Positions 1-14,000 of a stretch of DNA of 64,000 bases are shown piece by piece. Each line of letters starts with the position of its first letter. Within the stretch, counting starts at the first letter, position 1. The stretch covers positions 11,718,001-11,782,000 of the forward strand of contig OX387198.1 of NCBI GenBank assembly GCA_947561715.1, given 5' to 3'. Made by a program: the position numbers and the translations under genes. Origin of the DNA: Ascidia mentula. Taxonomy: Eukaryota > Chordata > Ascidiacea > Phlebobranchia > Ascidiidae. The notes beneath the pieces were generated by a model that saw nothing but the letters and a program-made list of their open reading frames with translations, made no database searches and had not been told where the DNA came from.

Positions 1-2065
1 ATTTGGCGTTCAGCATACCTTAATAATGTTAGCATCACAAGGTGATGTTTCAAATCAAACACTTATGACCCGCGTAAACCCATAAAATATTTGGTCCACA
101 CCAAAATATCTGGCTGGCTACGCCACTGCTATGTATATCATCATCGCACGAAATGTTACATTTTAGGAAACTTTAACGGGATTTCCAAACAATCAACGTT
201 TTTACCCAAACATTTCATCAGGCATTATTTTACTTTCAGTATCATCTCCACTGTAGGTTATACCCAAAGGGTCGAATTACCTGAATTTCGCCGTTTCCGG
301 CTCCATTTCGAGAAGTTCCCGTACAGGAGACCTCGGTACGCAAGAACTGAATTTCTCTATGAGAGGAAGCATCATAGGAGAGTAGACGTCCCATACTGCC
401 GCCAAATTCATGCCACTGTCCATGTAGATAGCACCAGCCACAGACTCGAATATATCCCCCAAAGCTTTCGGCACCTTGAGCGGAAAAAGGTTGCATTTAA
501 AACAACACAGGAACAAATCTATTGCTTACATTGTGCCGTGTTGCAAATTTGGTAATGCAACCTGGCATCAAATTCGTACGATTCCAGGGTTTAATTCGAG
601 TTTTTCAAATATCGATGTTATCAACACTTAAGCAAGTAGTTATAAGCACGAGTCCGCAATATTTATACCATACCGGAAGCGAGAATTTCGGTATTCCGTT
701 CCGACGCGATAGTTTCAAAGTGACTGTTATTCTAACTTTGCTGTGACCAACCCCAACTCTTTAACACTAAATACCTCCACATCTTCTGTCTCGCCATCTT
801 CCTCTTCATCACAGTCGAAGAAGTGGGAAGCCCCACCATCCGCAGTGGACTCCTCGTTCAAGATGTTAGTTTCGCCGTAATGTCTCATCAACTGTGTGTC
901 CATTCCCTGCGTTTCCTCTTGTCGCTGTTGGTAAGCAACGAACTCCTCGATGATGCGTTGCAGCTCCGGGGAAATAGACTGAAAATAGAATGGTTTTGAA
1001 AATGGAAAAACGCATCCGACTGCGATTTAAGTGAGAACTTTCGCCTTTTTTACACAAAGGATAATAAAAGGTGTCTTTCGGTTCCATACAACATAAATTT
1101 ATGATCATCGTTAAAGTTAAAAAAACAAATCCTAACAATTCAGTGTTTCCCACAACAAAATTTCCAAAGCAGTGCTTCCTCAAAAAATTCTAACACAGTG
1201 TTTCCAAAAATAAAATTTCCAATACAGTGTTTCCGAAAACAAAATTTTCATTGCAATGTTACTTAATAATATTCATATGCAGCGTTACCTTAAAGTATTT
1301 GTGAAAATTATATCTAACGGCGAGCGACGCAAATATCGTGTTATTGACGAGGGCGGACCGGAGATCTGTTAGCGCTCCCGGTGAATGACGTCGTTCATCA
1401 TGGAAAAGATGACGTGTGATGAGAAAATCAAGCACAGCATCACCGAGAAACTCCAGGCGCTGATAACAATCTACAAATAGATTTGTTGCAAGTTTAGTAG
1501 GAATTCAACTACACAAAAATGAAAGATTTTAAGTTTTAAGATGGTAGAATAACAGTTTGACTTGGTTTAGCCCGCAAGGTTTTCAAGTTTACTGACAGTT
1601 CTCGTGACTGCCTTTAGCTTTTTGGTTTTGGAACGATTTTATTGATACTAAAAATAATATATGTAATTCAACCTACAGGACCTGGTTTCAGGTCATAGGA
1701 TTTTGTGTAAGCGTTAAAAATAGTGAAAATAGAATTACAAAATACATTTGCAGTAAAGTTTAAACACATATTGGCATTATATGACAACAAGTCCATTATA
1801 ATAAATACTACACTGTATGACCGCCATTATTACCTGTAACGGTGTTATAGTAATACGAGGCGTGAGTGAATGCTTGGAGAAGGTAAGCTTTGTTGTTAAA
1901 TGTGTAAGAAATGCGTCGCTCAAAGCCGCTTAAGTGATGGAGAAGTTGGTCCAGTGAACGTTGGTAACGCGGCTCCACGTTCAACAACTGGTTTGAAGGC
2001 GCGTTCAAGTGCCCGTAACGATCCACAGTCTTCTCGCTGCCAGTCGAGGGAAGTTTAGGAAGAAC
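1..2065 (-). other. Dicer RNase IIIb domain and start of dsRBD
   Basis: Exon 2065-1834 opens the domain ([18 protein letters not shown]). Exon 1470-1289 carries [19 protein letters not shown] and [12 protein letters not shown], exon 978-775 a variable acidic part, and exon 474-281 the second catalytic motif [19 protein letters not shown], then [14 protein letters not shown]. The donor at 280-279 (GTAATT) leaves phase 2. A matching acceptor just above position 18 opens YAERQ, which aligns with PAERTYD at the start of the human dsRBD. The rest of that domain, the stop and the 3' UTR lie before position 1. Confidence 0.92.
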
Positions 2066-5000
2066 CTATAGGAGAAATACGGGATATTTTGGTAAATCTT
2101 GTTGATGACTGAAATCACTGCAAGGAGTTTTAATGCAGACACAGAGGAAGTCACCACAATGTACATCACAGCTATGACATACTGCAATACAGGGAATAAA
2201 TGCCACGAAAGCTAAACTACGCATAAGACTGTTATACATTTGCACCAAGATGAATGTTTACGTTATCCTACAAAGACTTGGTAACAAAAGTTTTCGACTG
2301 GTTTTGTTCAAAATTCGATTCAAAATCTCACAGAGTCGTTTTATATATATATACATACATATATCGCCTAACTGTAGGCATCATCAGTATCACTTATTCA
2401 CAACATATCAACTAATGAAAATGCCAATAGCATAAACAAGCGTTTGCTTTGCTCGTTACTAGTCTATATTGTGCTTTTGTACATACCTCCATATACCGAA
2501 GTGCGCTCAAGCAATATGTAACATGAGTAATAATAAATAAGCAACTGGAAATATTGAAAAACTGACTGTTGAGATCTAATTTTTCTTAACTTCAGTTGAA
2601 GGGTTTCTGTTGCTTGGTGTTGTTCTTTCTGAGTAAGTGTGTATACTCTTCCCGTTGCAGTTTTAGGATTGACCCTTGTTCAAATGGTTGCTTTCGTAAT
2701 TGTCAAAGAATCCTCAGTTAACGGATAGGCAAATGAAGGGGATGGGCCAAAAATTTAACCTTGATGTTATCTGTTTCACTGTTGGAATGTAGAAGTAATG
2801 CCATGCTTTCGCATAGCATGCCTTGGCTGTGAAGCATGTGGACCATTGAAATGTATCACAATTGCCAAACACCATTTGTTATCATACTCCACTGTTACAT
2901 ATCCCACTACATCTTTTCAAGAAATGTCTTCCAAACAAGGAAGGGAAGACACTTGTTTTTGCAGGTTTTTAATGGAGAAGGAATATTCTTTTTCCATGAG
3001 AAGTACTTGTATTGTATTTTGCAACACAAATGAATAATTTTCTGCAAAATCACCCAAAACCATTGCAGAATCAGAGCTAATTTTTACTTTCAAGTGTTGC
3101 AAGTAACTGGCCTGTTGTTGGGTAATGAAGTCGTGTCTCTGTAGCTGTTGAAGTTTGTAAGCAAAATTTTCCACGACGTCTTTTGCTGATTTGGTGATTG
3201 TTTCTAGTGTTGTTCGGTCAGTTGATTGTCATGATTTATATAATGAACTACCAATGAAGTTTTCATCCAAATAATCTTTAAAATCATTTTTCAAATCCTG
3301 CAGTTTTGGACAACACTCACAATCATACGAACTGGGAACGCATCGAAGAAAACTTAGAAAATGATGATAAGTGCAACTTTAATTTGCATTTTTAATTTCA
3401 AGAATTTTTGGCAGAGCAATTTTTGTCCCCTCTGCCATAAGCTTTACGTTTTAATGGATGATACACACACACATTGCGAGTTCCGCTGCTTCCAGGTAAC
3501 ACCATATGTTTCAGTCGTAAAGTTTTGAATTTCGTGGATGTTTTGTTTTAGAAAAATAAGCTTCACCCAATGTACATAAAATAAGACGCTTTTGACAGTG
3601 TTGCTTTTGATCTTCAATTTTGCACAAAAACATTTGCATAAAAACACACAAAATCACAACAATAAGGTTGTTCTAACTTACTGTAAGTCCAAGGTAGCAA
3701 AGTAGGAGCTGGGCACACCTCTGACCACATGTAGTGAGATAAGCACCTAACAATGCCTCCACACAGTCAGCAATCGATTTGTCTGCTAGCGAGTGCTGTG
3801 TGTGCAAGTCCAACATCAGGGGATCTGTGTTGTTGAGTGGTTTTCCTGTAAGAATCGCTAAATTTTTATAAGCTGCATAAGGTTTGCAAATAAATGAACA
3901 TATCGCTTTAATTCGTCAGTATTTCTTGGTAAAATTCGTGTTTTTAACAACCGCATTCACCCCCAATAAAACATAAAGACAATCGTGCAAAATCGCTGGG
4001 GCCCTTACAAATACCTGATCTAGAATATAAAACCAAGGTTTTGACAAACACTTACGCATGAGTTGTATTTTTACAGACAAATATTTCCAAACTGATGTGC
4101 TTTATTCAAAGCTATCCGACTTCGGCATTTCATTGTGTCATTGCATTTTTTGCGATTGATTTAACCGGAACAACTCACCCGAGATGTCAACAGGAGTCCA
4201 AGTGTCGATAACGAATTCGTCCGTTGGTTTTGGCGCCAAAGTGCTTCTGCGCAGAGCTTGCTTGTCCGTAAAATGCATCGAACCGTGACCGGACACAACG
4301 CGCGCCAAATCTAATTGGTGAAAAAAGTTTTTTTTTTTTTTAATTTTTTCAAATTTCGTGCTGTTTTGTAAAATTATTGGTGCTAACGTGAAAGTAAGTA
4401 AGTGTAATGCAAAGAAAAATTAAATCAATTTAACCACAGGTATTTTGGCAGACAGTAAATTGACAGGATACGAAAAATGTTGATATAATTTCTTCAATTA
4501 ATTCAGTTGTTGTTTTTGCCGAGAAAAACGCATAAAATTACTCAGAAACAAAACCCAAATGTTTTTAGACAAGAACGTTTGTATTCCAATGTAAATTATT
4601 TTTGCAACATAAGCTAAATAAAAAGTATTTTTACAGGATGAAAAATCGCAAACCAAACGCCATCAGCATAATCTCTCTAACCTATCCCCGTCTTCCCATT
4701 GCTGCCAGTCTTCTCCACTTCAACACCAGGTCCTCCCAAACTCTGCAGACATCCTCCCAACATCCCGTCGATCATCTGGATCTCCTCCTCCTCATACATC
4801 TCCTCCTCCGCATTCTGATCTACCCTCGCAACATCAGCTCTGTTTGTTCGTCGTTCCTCCGGGCGCCGCACCTCTAAAAAATTACCGAAGTGTGAATTGA
4901 AAAAAAAACCTAAAAAAACTGTGACAAAGGAACCAATTTAAACCAAATAATACATAAATAACAACAGCTGTTTTAACTAAGAAGTGGCTGATCCAGCTTG

Positions 5001-8000
5001 GCTGCAATGCCTTGGCTGCGAAGCCTGTGAACCTGTTTTAACTAAATAATTAATAAAAGCTATATTTTTCATTAAAAGAACATTGGACAAAACGAATATG
5101 TTAACAGAACAGTAAAATAAATTCAAGAGACCGTTTAGTTCCCTTCAACCATCGCCTTAAAAAGGTGCTGCCTCTGGGTATATGCTATAGTTATACAATC
5201 ATGTTTTTCTATGAGCTCAAAAGGTGCAACAATTCCACCAAATATAGCAAGAAACAGTTTTCATTCAATGTCAAGCGGGACCACAGTGATAACATATATG
5301 TTCGGACACAAATACGTTTTTCAAACTGAATAAAATTTTACAAAAAAACTCCACTCTTAGCTTTCAAATATTTTATAGGTCCATGAATAACTTGCTGGTT
5401 TCGAGGATGTAACTGCCGCCCACTTACCTTGTGTAGCAACGGGTCGACTGGCATCTGGTTTCTGCGTAGGAACAGCTTCAGGAACACCGGTCCAAACACC
5501 TGCAAACAACGTAATATTTAAAAATTTCTTGCCACATTTTAGTCCTGATAACTTGCGCTGAAGCGACATAATGTTCAAACTAATCTCATTGAGGTAATGG
5601 TAATGATGTTAAGACAACCGTTTCAAAATAACACCTCAACGCTGTCGTGTAATAAAAGTCTTAACATCACAAAAAACACATATTGACACGTACATTTTTC
5701 GACAATTTACTTCCCATTAATTCCGAGCCATTGGGTGAAATTTTGCCACAAAAGTCATTAATTGCGTCCGTTCTGCATGCAATATTTACAGACCAAACAA
5801 TGGTAATGATGTCAAAAAAACACTGTAGTGTGATATGGGTCGAAACCTCACCAAAAACGACACAGCAATTTTTGTCACTATATGCGATTTATCCGTATTG
5901 CGTAATGTTTATTTCAAGAGAAGAACTGGCATAAAAGTGGCACGAATCACTCTTCCTTCACCTATTTCCACTTCGTCATCCTCCGAGTCATCATCCTCCT
6001 CCGATCCGTAATCCTGCTCCCCGGAACCCACCACGAACCCGGTTGGCATCCAGTTAACGGTGGGATCGAAGATGAGTCCTGTCATCTTACCAGCTAACCC
6101 GAAGTCCCGTCCTATTCTGTACAGGTTGTAGTTTGAAACCTTTTTGCTTCGCATGTAGGATAGTTTGCCTGCAAGCAACCAGGTTGGTTTAATCGAGAGG
6201 TTTTCGCGGTTACGTAGATAGTAAACTAGTTGTGGTTTTGTTGCCATTTCCCTGTTTTCGGTTGTTTTTCTTGAGTGCAAAATACGTGCGTAGATAAAAT
6301 TTGTATCATAGTTTTTTACATCTGTTAACAAGCTGCCAAAAATAAAATCAAGTCAAACTGATTCAAGTTAAATGATTGCACTTTCCAAATAAACAGCAAC
6401 GTAATAAACAACATGAGGAACAAAATGAAATGGACACTGCTAAAACCACAAAATTTCCCGTTTCTTTGGGTGCGAAGCAATAATATGATAGGACATAGAA
6501 GTGAGATAGCGACCCTTTGTTATTTATCAATTCTCAAAATACCTTCATGTGCGTCTGGGTAGGTGCAGTAGAGATATACAGTGACAGCGTGTTTGAGAAA
6601 GGAATCGCCCAACATTTCCAGTCGCTCCAAGTTAAAACCGTCGCTGGCGTTTGACAAAGTGAGCGTCTGTAAGTGCGTAAGGTATATTGTTGTCATTTAG
6701 TGGAAATAGAAAACGCCTTGTTTTTAAGACTACATGCTGCGGGATCTGCAAAAACGAAAGTTACGACATTTTTATCCCAATTTGGTAAGTTTATATTGAA
6801 GAAACTAGAGTTTTCAATTTTTATCATAATTTAAAGTATTTTTTTTCCTAACAACGTCAATGAATTTGTTAACAAAATGTCATGTACACGAAAGTGCTTC
6901 GCGCACTCACATATACCAAACCTTTTACCTGCAAGATTAACCCTGGGCCCGGTCCAATGACAGCGCTGTCTTCATCAGTGGGATAATGATCAACAACAGA
7001 TCTCGGCACTTGGCGGTAAAAATTGGCATCGATTTGGTCAGAATCCGTCTTGCGTTCAACCTTTTTCCTCTTTTTAACTACTTTGATTTCTTCCTCGTCA
7101 CTACCTCCGGTTAACTCCAGATTGTCCTCGTAATCGTCGGAATTAAAGGAAGCGTCCGATGCGTTACCGCAGTGATCCTCGTTTTCCCCACATGCGATTT
7201 CATTTCTGTCGTCAATGAAAACATGGTCGCTCACGTCTCGTGAAACGTGATTACAAACATCATTTCTCTCGCCTTCGGTTGTAACACCAACCTCCGCAAG
7301 TAAATCAGTACTGTGTTTTAATCCGGAAACCGATTTCACGCTTGTTTCATGTTTGTTACAGGAGCCTTCTTCGTGTGTTATTTCCTTCTTCTCTGAATCA
7401 TGCCGTGATTCGTGATTTTCATTAATAGTCCGCCAATCACCAGAGTTACTCTGTGAAACATCACGAGAAGGTGATTCTAAATCAGTTTTCTCCGTGAGAT
7501 TCGTTTCAGGTGGGCATTTTTCACCAAACGAGTTTTCACAAACGCCATCATGTGATACATCGGAATCACGCCGTGATTCTTCGGTGGCCTGTGATGAGGA
7601 GGTGGAAGTTGAGCGCGTCGAGTTCCAACCGAAGTCAACATCGGGCCAGACAAGTCCCACAGGGGTCAATGACTGTGTGATGCCTGATTCGATGGCAATG
7701 GTTCTTCGCAATTCCTCTGAGATTAGGAGTTGGTGGATCCTGGGTACATTAAGGAAATAAATTAGCGAATATTTTGCATAAAAAGCAACACTTTAACGCA
7801 AGTATTGATTTTCACGATATTTTGCAATACTCTGCTTTCCCTGTTGACGATCGACAATGCTGTCTATAAAATTTTGCAGCTTTGTAAAATAAATAGTGCG
7901 TCAACGATCCTAGCCCCAAAACAGTGCTTGCAAAACAAAAGGATGGTTTTGACAAGCAGTTTAAAATACTTCAATTACTTCATACACAAAAAATCACAAT

Positions 8001-11000
8001 TTCCTTCAATTATAATACGCAATAGTGAAAACAACAAGTGCTGCATGAATATAAAGGTTAACAGAATCGAAAGAGTCTAGAAACAAAAAGGCCTCACCGA
8101 TACAACACAGAGGGAAGACACACAGCTTTGCGCCACAGCGATGCGGGAATGGGATGGACTTCACACAATTCAGGCACGAGGATTTGACGGTTGTGGAGAC
8201 TCTCGTATTTTGCTCGTTTCTTCTCCAGTGATGATAAAGGAAGGGCCTTCCCCTTCTGGTTTAGATGGCGGGGGGTAAGGAGATTTAATCTGCGTTCCAT
8301 ATAAATCAGTCACATGCACACAAAGCACTAGCTTTTGGAAGTTACACAGCGATCGCTGGGCCAACATTTGCATTCTGTGGTTTGGATCTCAATTTTTCAA
8401 TATTTGAAGTCATTTATGAAAGCCGGTTTTCGTGATCACCATGATCAAAAGCTAACGCCTTGTGTACATATTGTCATTGCGGAAGGTATACAGTGATCGC
8501 TAGGCAATTATCTGCGGTCTATGGATTAGATCTCAATTGTTCGATATTTAAAGTCACTTATCAGTCACGTGTTAAGCTATTTAAACAAAAGCTGGAGAAC
8601 AGAGACCTGATGCAGTCTCGGTTTGAGTTTTTCTACATTTTTGAGTAGAGTTGATTTTAAACGCCCACATCAACCCAACTTATTTCTAGTTAGGTGTTGA
8701 GCTGAACTTTATCTGTAGGATTTTGTTGTTTATCACATTAAACAGATGGGCTGTTTGATTGCAGTAAGTTCGAAACTTTAATGTAAACAAAACAAAAATG
8801 ACGTCAATATCTCCATGATAAATATTACCACTCAAAAAATGAGTCCATAATTAAAGCAAAACATATATCAGCCCTCAATCACAGTTTTGCAATTCCACAA
8901 GATGTTTCAGTATGTGGTATTACACAGAAAGATTTTACAGAAACTAAGAAATATCAGTTGCATGCCACTAAAATGTTTTTACTGGCATATTTGCACTATT
9001 GTACCAATATTACTGTTAGGTGGTATTAGGGAACAAAATAAGGTGGTATTAGGGTAAAATCGCAAAAGCATGTCTTCGCTGCTGTGCCAGTGAACAGTGC
9101 TATTTGCACTATTCAACTCAGTCATTTTTAGCGGTTATAGTTAACATGAAATTAGTGAAAGAAAATAAACACGTACCGTGATGATGTATGGTCGACGTCC
9201 AGTAGTGGTTGGTCGGGACATTTAATGTCCAAACCGTATTTGTGTTTGTAGTAATGTCGGAAGCTCATATATTCGGTGGAAGGGAATGTGCTGGTCGGGT
9301 GAAGGTCCTTCTTTATCTCGGCCACGTAGAATCTGCATTTTTGAAGACAACATTTGAAAGATACGGTCTTTTGAAAATGTTTGTCAAAGCGCCGGATTAT
9401 GTGACTAGAATTTAGCAAGAGAAAAGTTTAACATGTCGCTGGCAAGCAAAATATTAGACGGACCTCTTTGATGACGTCAGAGTAGTCGCGGACCCCTTGA
9501 GATTTTTCGAAAATACGTCCTGCTGAGATTTAAGACTAGGGTATGGGTCACAATGCGTTTTTGTTTACGATATTAGAAAGCTATAACGTGCCTCTGTAAT
9601 TTTGCATGTTTTAATGCTTATATTGTAAAATGCATAAACATAAAAAGTTTAGCGAAAATTTAGAGGACCCCTGACAACGCTCTACGGACCCCCAGTTGGG
9701 AACCACTGGCGTAAAGCAGGTTTCAAAAATATTGTTTGATAATTGCCATTTCAATGAACTCTACACATTTTTTTCGAGCAACGGAATCCACGTTCCAATA
9801 CACCTGTTCGGTTGATCACAGCTTCTGTATTTTGCGATTACGACTCCATCTTCATAAGTCTCGCTCCTAAAGCTGAACTTCTTCCGTTTCTCGCTCATAC
9901 GGTGACTGTACCAAGGATCGCGTTTCATCTTTCTCTCCATCTGCCTCCGGGCGTCCGTGCGAACCATGAAACTCCAGTCGATGTCGAGTCGAGCCGGACT
10001 CGGACAAAACCGATTGCGCGGGGCTGCATTGTGACGTCATAAACATGTTTCTTAGGATAGGTTTTAAATGAAACAATATTTTATATTCACATTGATGGGT
10101 ATGGCCGGGAGGTAGGTTTTTTCTGGTTGAGGAACTCAATATTCACCAGACAAGATTTGAGTAAGTACTTCGACTTGCCCGGTATAGGAAAGCCAAATCT
10201 AATAAGCTGATCGTTATTGAACAAACGTTTTACACACTGCTGTGCTCATCATTAGTGCTATGAATTAACTGAGTTGTGACTAAGCGTCCACAAAAGCGGG
10301 CAAGCGAATGCAGAGACCAGAAAACAAAACAGGACAGCAGTGTTCGAAACGTATGTATATAATGATCAGCATATTAGCATTGGCTTTCCTATTCCGTGTA
10401 ATTAACTCCCAAGTTTTTCGCGGCTAATCTTTCTTGCTTTGTAGAGTGTCGACTGGTCTCGACCAACGTTTTAAAGCGAAAAAACCTTAATATTTTTTGA
10501 AAGATTACCAACGTCATAACATTGGTCAAAGTAAACTGGAAAATGTATCTTACCCGAGTTGAGAACCACGATGAAAAGTTGGGCGTCTGCATCGTGAGGT
10601 TGGAAGGAAAGTGGGATTCGATCGAGTCTCAACAAATTGGAGAAGATATAACGATGAAACGAGCGAACCTATTAACATGCAACTGTTGTTTGCACTTTCC
10701 GGGGACCTGACCGATGTTTCTCTTGTTACACTCAGATTTAATTGGGTTCATTGTGCTAGATGGTCAGCTTTTTTTGGAAGTTACAATATGCCAGCCAGAA
10801 ACACGGTAATTGCTGTTTAAACGTTTAGTCCAGCAGCATTATTATAACGCACCAGCTTGATGTGTTGCGGACCAAGGGAGACGAACGCTCTGCAAAGTCG
10901 TATCCTGGCCGATTCTTCGCCCGAGCGAGTAAAAATGGGAAAACCGGGAATCTGAAACACAAACGTTGGCGTAACTACAAGGTTTCCTTTGTACTGAGAC

Positions 11001-14000
11001 ATTTTTGAAGTGGACAACGTTGTTTAATTGCCTGCAAACCATTCCGCTGACAATCTTGGATATAATTTTTATAAAAAAAAAATGCTGGTTTATTACCAAA
11101 AATATTCTTGCAAAAGTTTACCAAGAGGATATAATAATGATGGCGAATCATGGTGTGTTTCGTAAAAAATGGCAAAAGAAGCACAAACGGCAACGCCTAC
11201 TGTTTGTATTTAGGTATAGAATACATCACATACTGTGGGAATGGGTTTGGTTGTTAGGATGCCAAAACATCTCGCCGTGTCCTCCGGGAAGAAGAGTTTC
11301 CTCCTCCTGACGTTAAGGTCATCCGACAGGGGAGTCTTGATCCTCATCGCGATCTCGTAAATGTAAACGCTCTCATCACTGGCAGGCAAACAGTGGCTGA
11401 GTGTGAGTGGCGTCTGCAGGAATTAACACAACTCGATTTCACTCGTTTTGTTCCAACGGGGTTTGGAAGTTGGTAAAGTGCTTGTATTACTTTCATTTAT
11501 GAGCTGATATTTTTATGTTGCATAGCACACAAATGAAGTTGCTTTTAATATAACCAAATTTCGCTCTTACAAACAATTTTTACAATTGCTTTAATTTGCA
11601 TGAAGGCAGCATACATTTTGCGACGGAGTTCTTATAAAATTTGCGGAGAAGACAAAAAGGCCCAGATCGATTTAAGTCAAACATTCGTCAGCCATATTGC
11701 GTTAATTTACAAAACTTCAGACAAGATTTGCAGTTCACAAATTATGTCCTGGTAATATACTTCACACACGTTACATTGATAGTAAGTTACTACTAACAAC
11801 ACCTCACCTCTTTGTTATAAGTCTGTCTCCGTTTTGTCGATCCAGGCCTCCCGGTTACAGCAGTCTTCTCAGGTTCTCGGGGATCGAGTTCTTCTGCATA
11901 TTTCACCGTCTCTTTACCTAAGCAACAGAATTCCCTTAAAAAATTAAAGAAGAACGGAGTAAAAACGTTCATTACAACTTACCGATAGGCATAAGGTTGT
12001 CGTCAAGCTCTCCAGCCAAATGAAGTCGCTTACACGTTTCTATAGCAACGGCGCGTTGAGCGAGGATGACGGAGGGCATGATCTTCCCCTGTTTTAAAGA
12101 AAAGTCTTACGTGTCAATTTACATCAGGTAGATTTTCTCTGTGCGATACATTTTTCGCACAAAATTCAATATATTGGAAATTGTCAGGAAAACTTTAAAA
12201 GATTTAAAATAATAACACTAAATAACAACAGGTCTTCAGAACGTAATGCAGAAGTTCACTCAATTTAAGAAAAAGCATCACCTCGATTTTATCCCGAACA
12301 TGTGAGTTAATGGGAAGTTGTAGGATTGATCTGTACATCATCCCATTACCAACATCTTCCACTTCCATCACTTCACAACGCGGACTTAAGTGAGTGAACG
12401 GATCGCTCGGAAGTCGACAACAATATCTGGAACAATAAATTTCTTTACCACGCCGGGATTTGAACCCATGACATTCTGCGCACGAATTCTGACCTGTTTT
12501 TTAGCTTGGTTTTAAAGTCGACTTATTTGCTGGCCTGCTCTCAACACGTATGGCAAAATTTGATTAACTGCTTGTATGAGCGACACGACATGGTTGTATA
12601 TGGAAGTTTTAAGCACACTAGGTGACTTTAGGATGTAAAAGCACGTGGCCAGAACCTTAAATATATACCTTACGTTAAAACGTTGAAAACTACATGATAC
12701 AAAGGCTCTTAGTGATATTAATATGCCTTGCAGCATCAGTAATCAGTTCAAAACAGTAAGTGTTTAAATAACGTTACGCTTCGTGGCTATAAGGTTATAT
12801 AAGTCGTTGCCGAACCATCGTAGCTTGATGTTGTGTAAATGAACACACGTAAATGCTGGGGTGTAAAACTGCAAATAACAACATTACCTGTTGACGATTT
12901 TAATGGCGTTCCGCGCGGTGGCGCTCGCGTTCGAGCTTGCAACGTAGGGAGGAAGGAGTTCGGAATACTCCGCGATCGTTTCGTCATCTTCCTCTTCTAA
13001 CATTCCCTCGTCATCTTCCGTCCATCCAGGACCTTGCAAGATCTTCAAAGTGGTTTTACCACGAGAAAAATCAGTGTCATTCGAACAAGTTTTTTGTCTT
13101 TATCACCAAAACTTATCGAAAGGGAAACATTTTAGCTCTGCTGATTTTTACTGCCTTTATTTGCTTACAAGGAATATGCCTTGTCAGACAATTGCACCAA
13201 ACTAGTTTACAGATAAAATTAAAAAGGGTTTTTAAAATTTGTAACCATCCTTTGTCAGCGTACTCACCCGTTCGATTTTTTTGTATTCCTGCAGCTTCTC
13301 CATAAACTCCAACTTTTCAGCTTCGCGTACCAACATGATGTAAGCAGACGTGTGAGCTCTGGCTCTGCTTTTCGATTGTGCGTAGGCTCTGAAGTAAGAC
13401 ACGTGTTCGATTTTTGCCACAGGTTCCAATAAAAGAACGAACACCAACATGAAATGTGCGCCAGACGCAATATGACACGGAACAATAGTGTGTTACCAAA
13501 ATACGCATTTTACGATGAGCTCTTATGATGAACTAAGTTATATCGAATTATCTTAAATTTGTATACATTCCTAGGTTAGCATATCTTACGCATTAAGACG
13601 TGACTGTTTCGGTTTACTTGAGTGTTCACATTAAATGTCTTGGCACTTATTGATACAGACTGATTGTTTCAATAGATATAGAAACAACAGTCTGGCGTAG
13701 CATGTAAATATTTGGCTAAAACCCAATTTTATCAATCTTACGTTTGAACATCGACTGATAACAGCAACCTACAACCAACAATCTTACCTGTACGATCTTG
13801 GAACATCAAACCGCACTACGAGGTTGCATTTAGGAATGAAAGCGCAATCCTCAAGACCTCCAGTGCATACGAGGAGATTCGTCTCGTGGCTTCGAAACTT
13901 GCGCAAAACCTGTGATAGGATAATAGGTGAGTTACAATGGGTTTCAGCTTGATGACGATCCGAATAAAATATAGCATAACAATGGATACGGAATAGTGTA

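Larger units (their letters stand above)
8098..11917 (-). other. Dicer platform and PAZ region
   Basis: Exons 11917-11808 to 8289-8098 encode the platform and PAZ domain that hold the 3' end of the substrate RNA. Landmarks shared with vertebrate Dicer include [10 protein letters not shown], the [18 protein letters not shown] stretch, [31 protein letters not shown] and [20 protein letters not shown]. These last blocks are almost identical to the human protein, so this half is under strong constraint, unlike the helicase. No frame break is seen in these exons. Exon phases agree across every junction. Confidence 0.93.
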
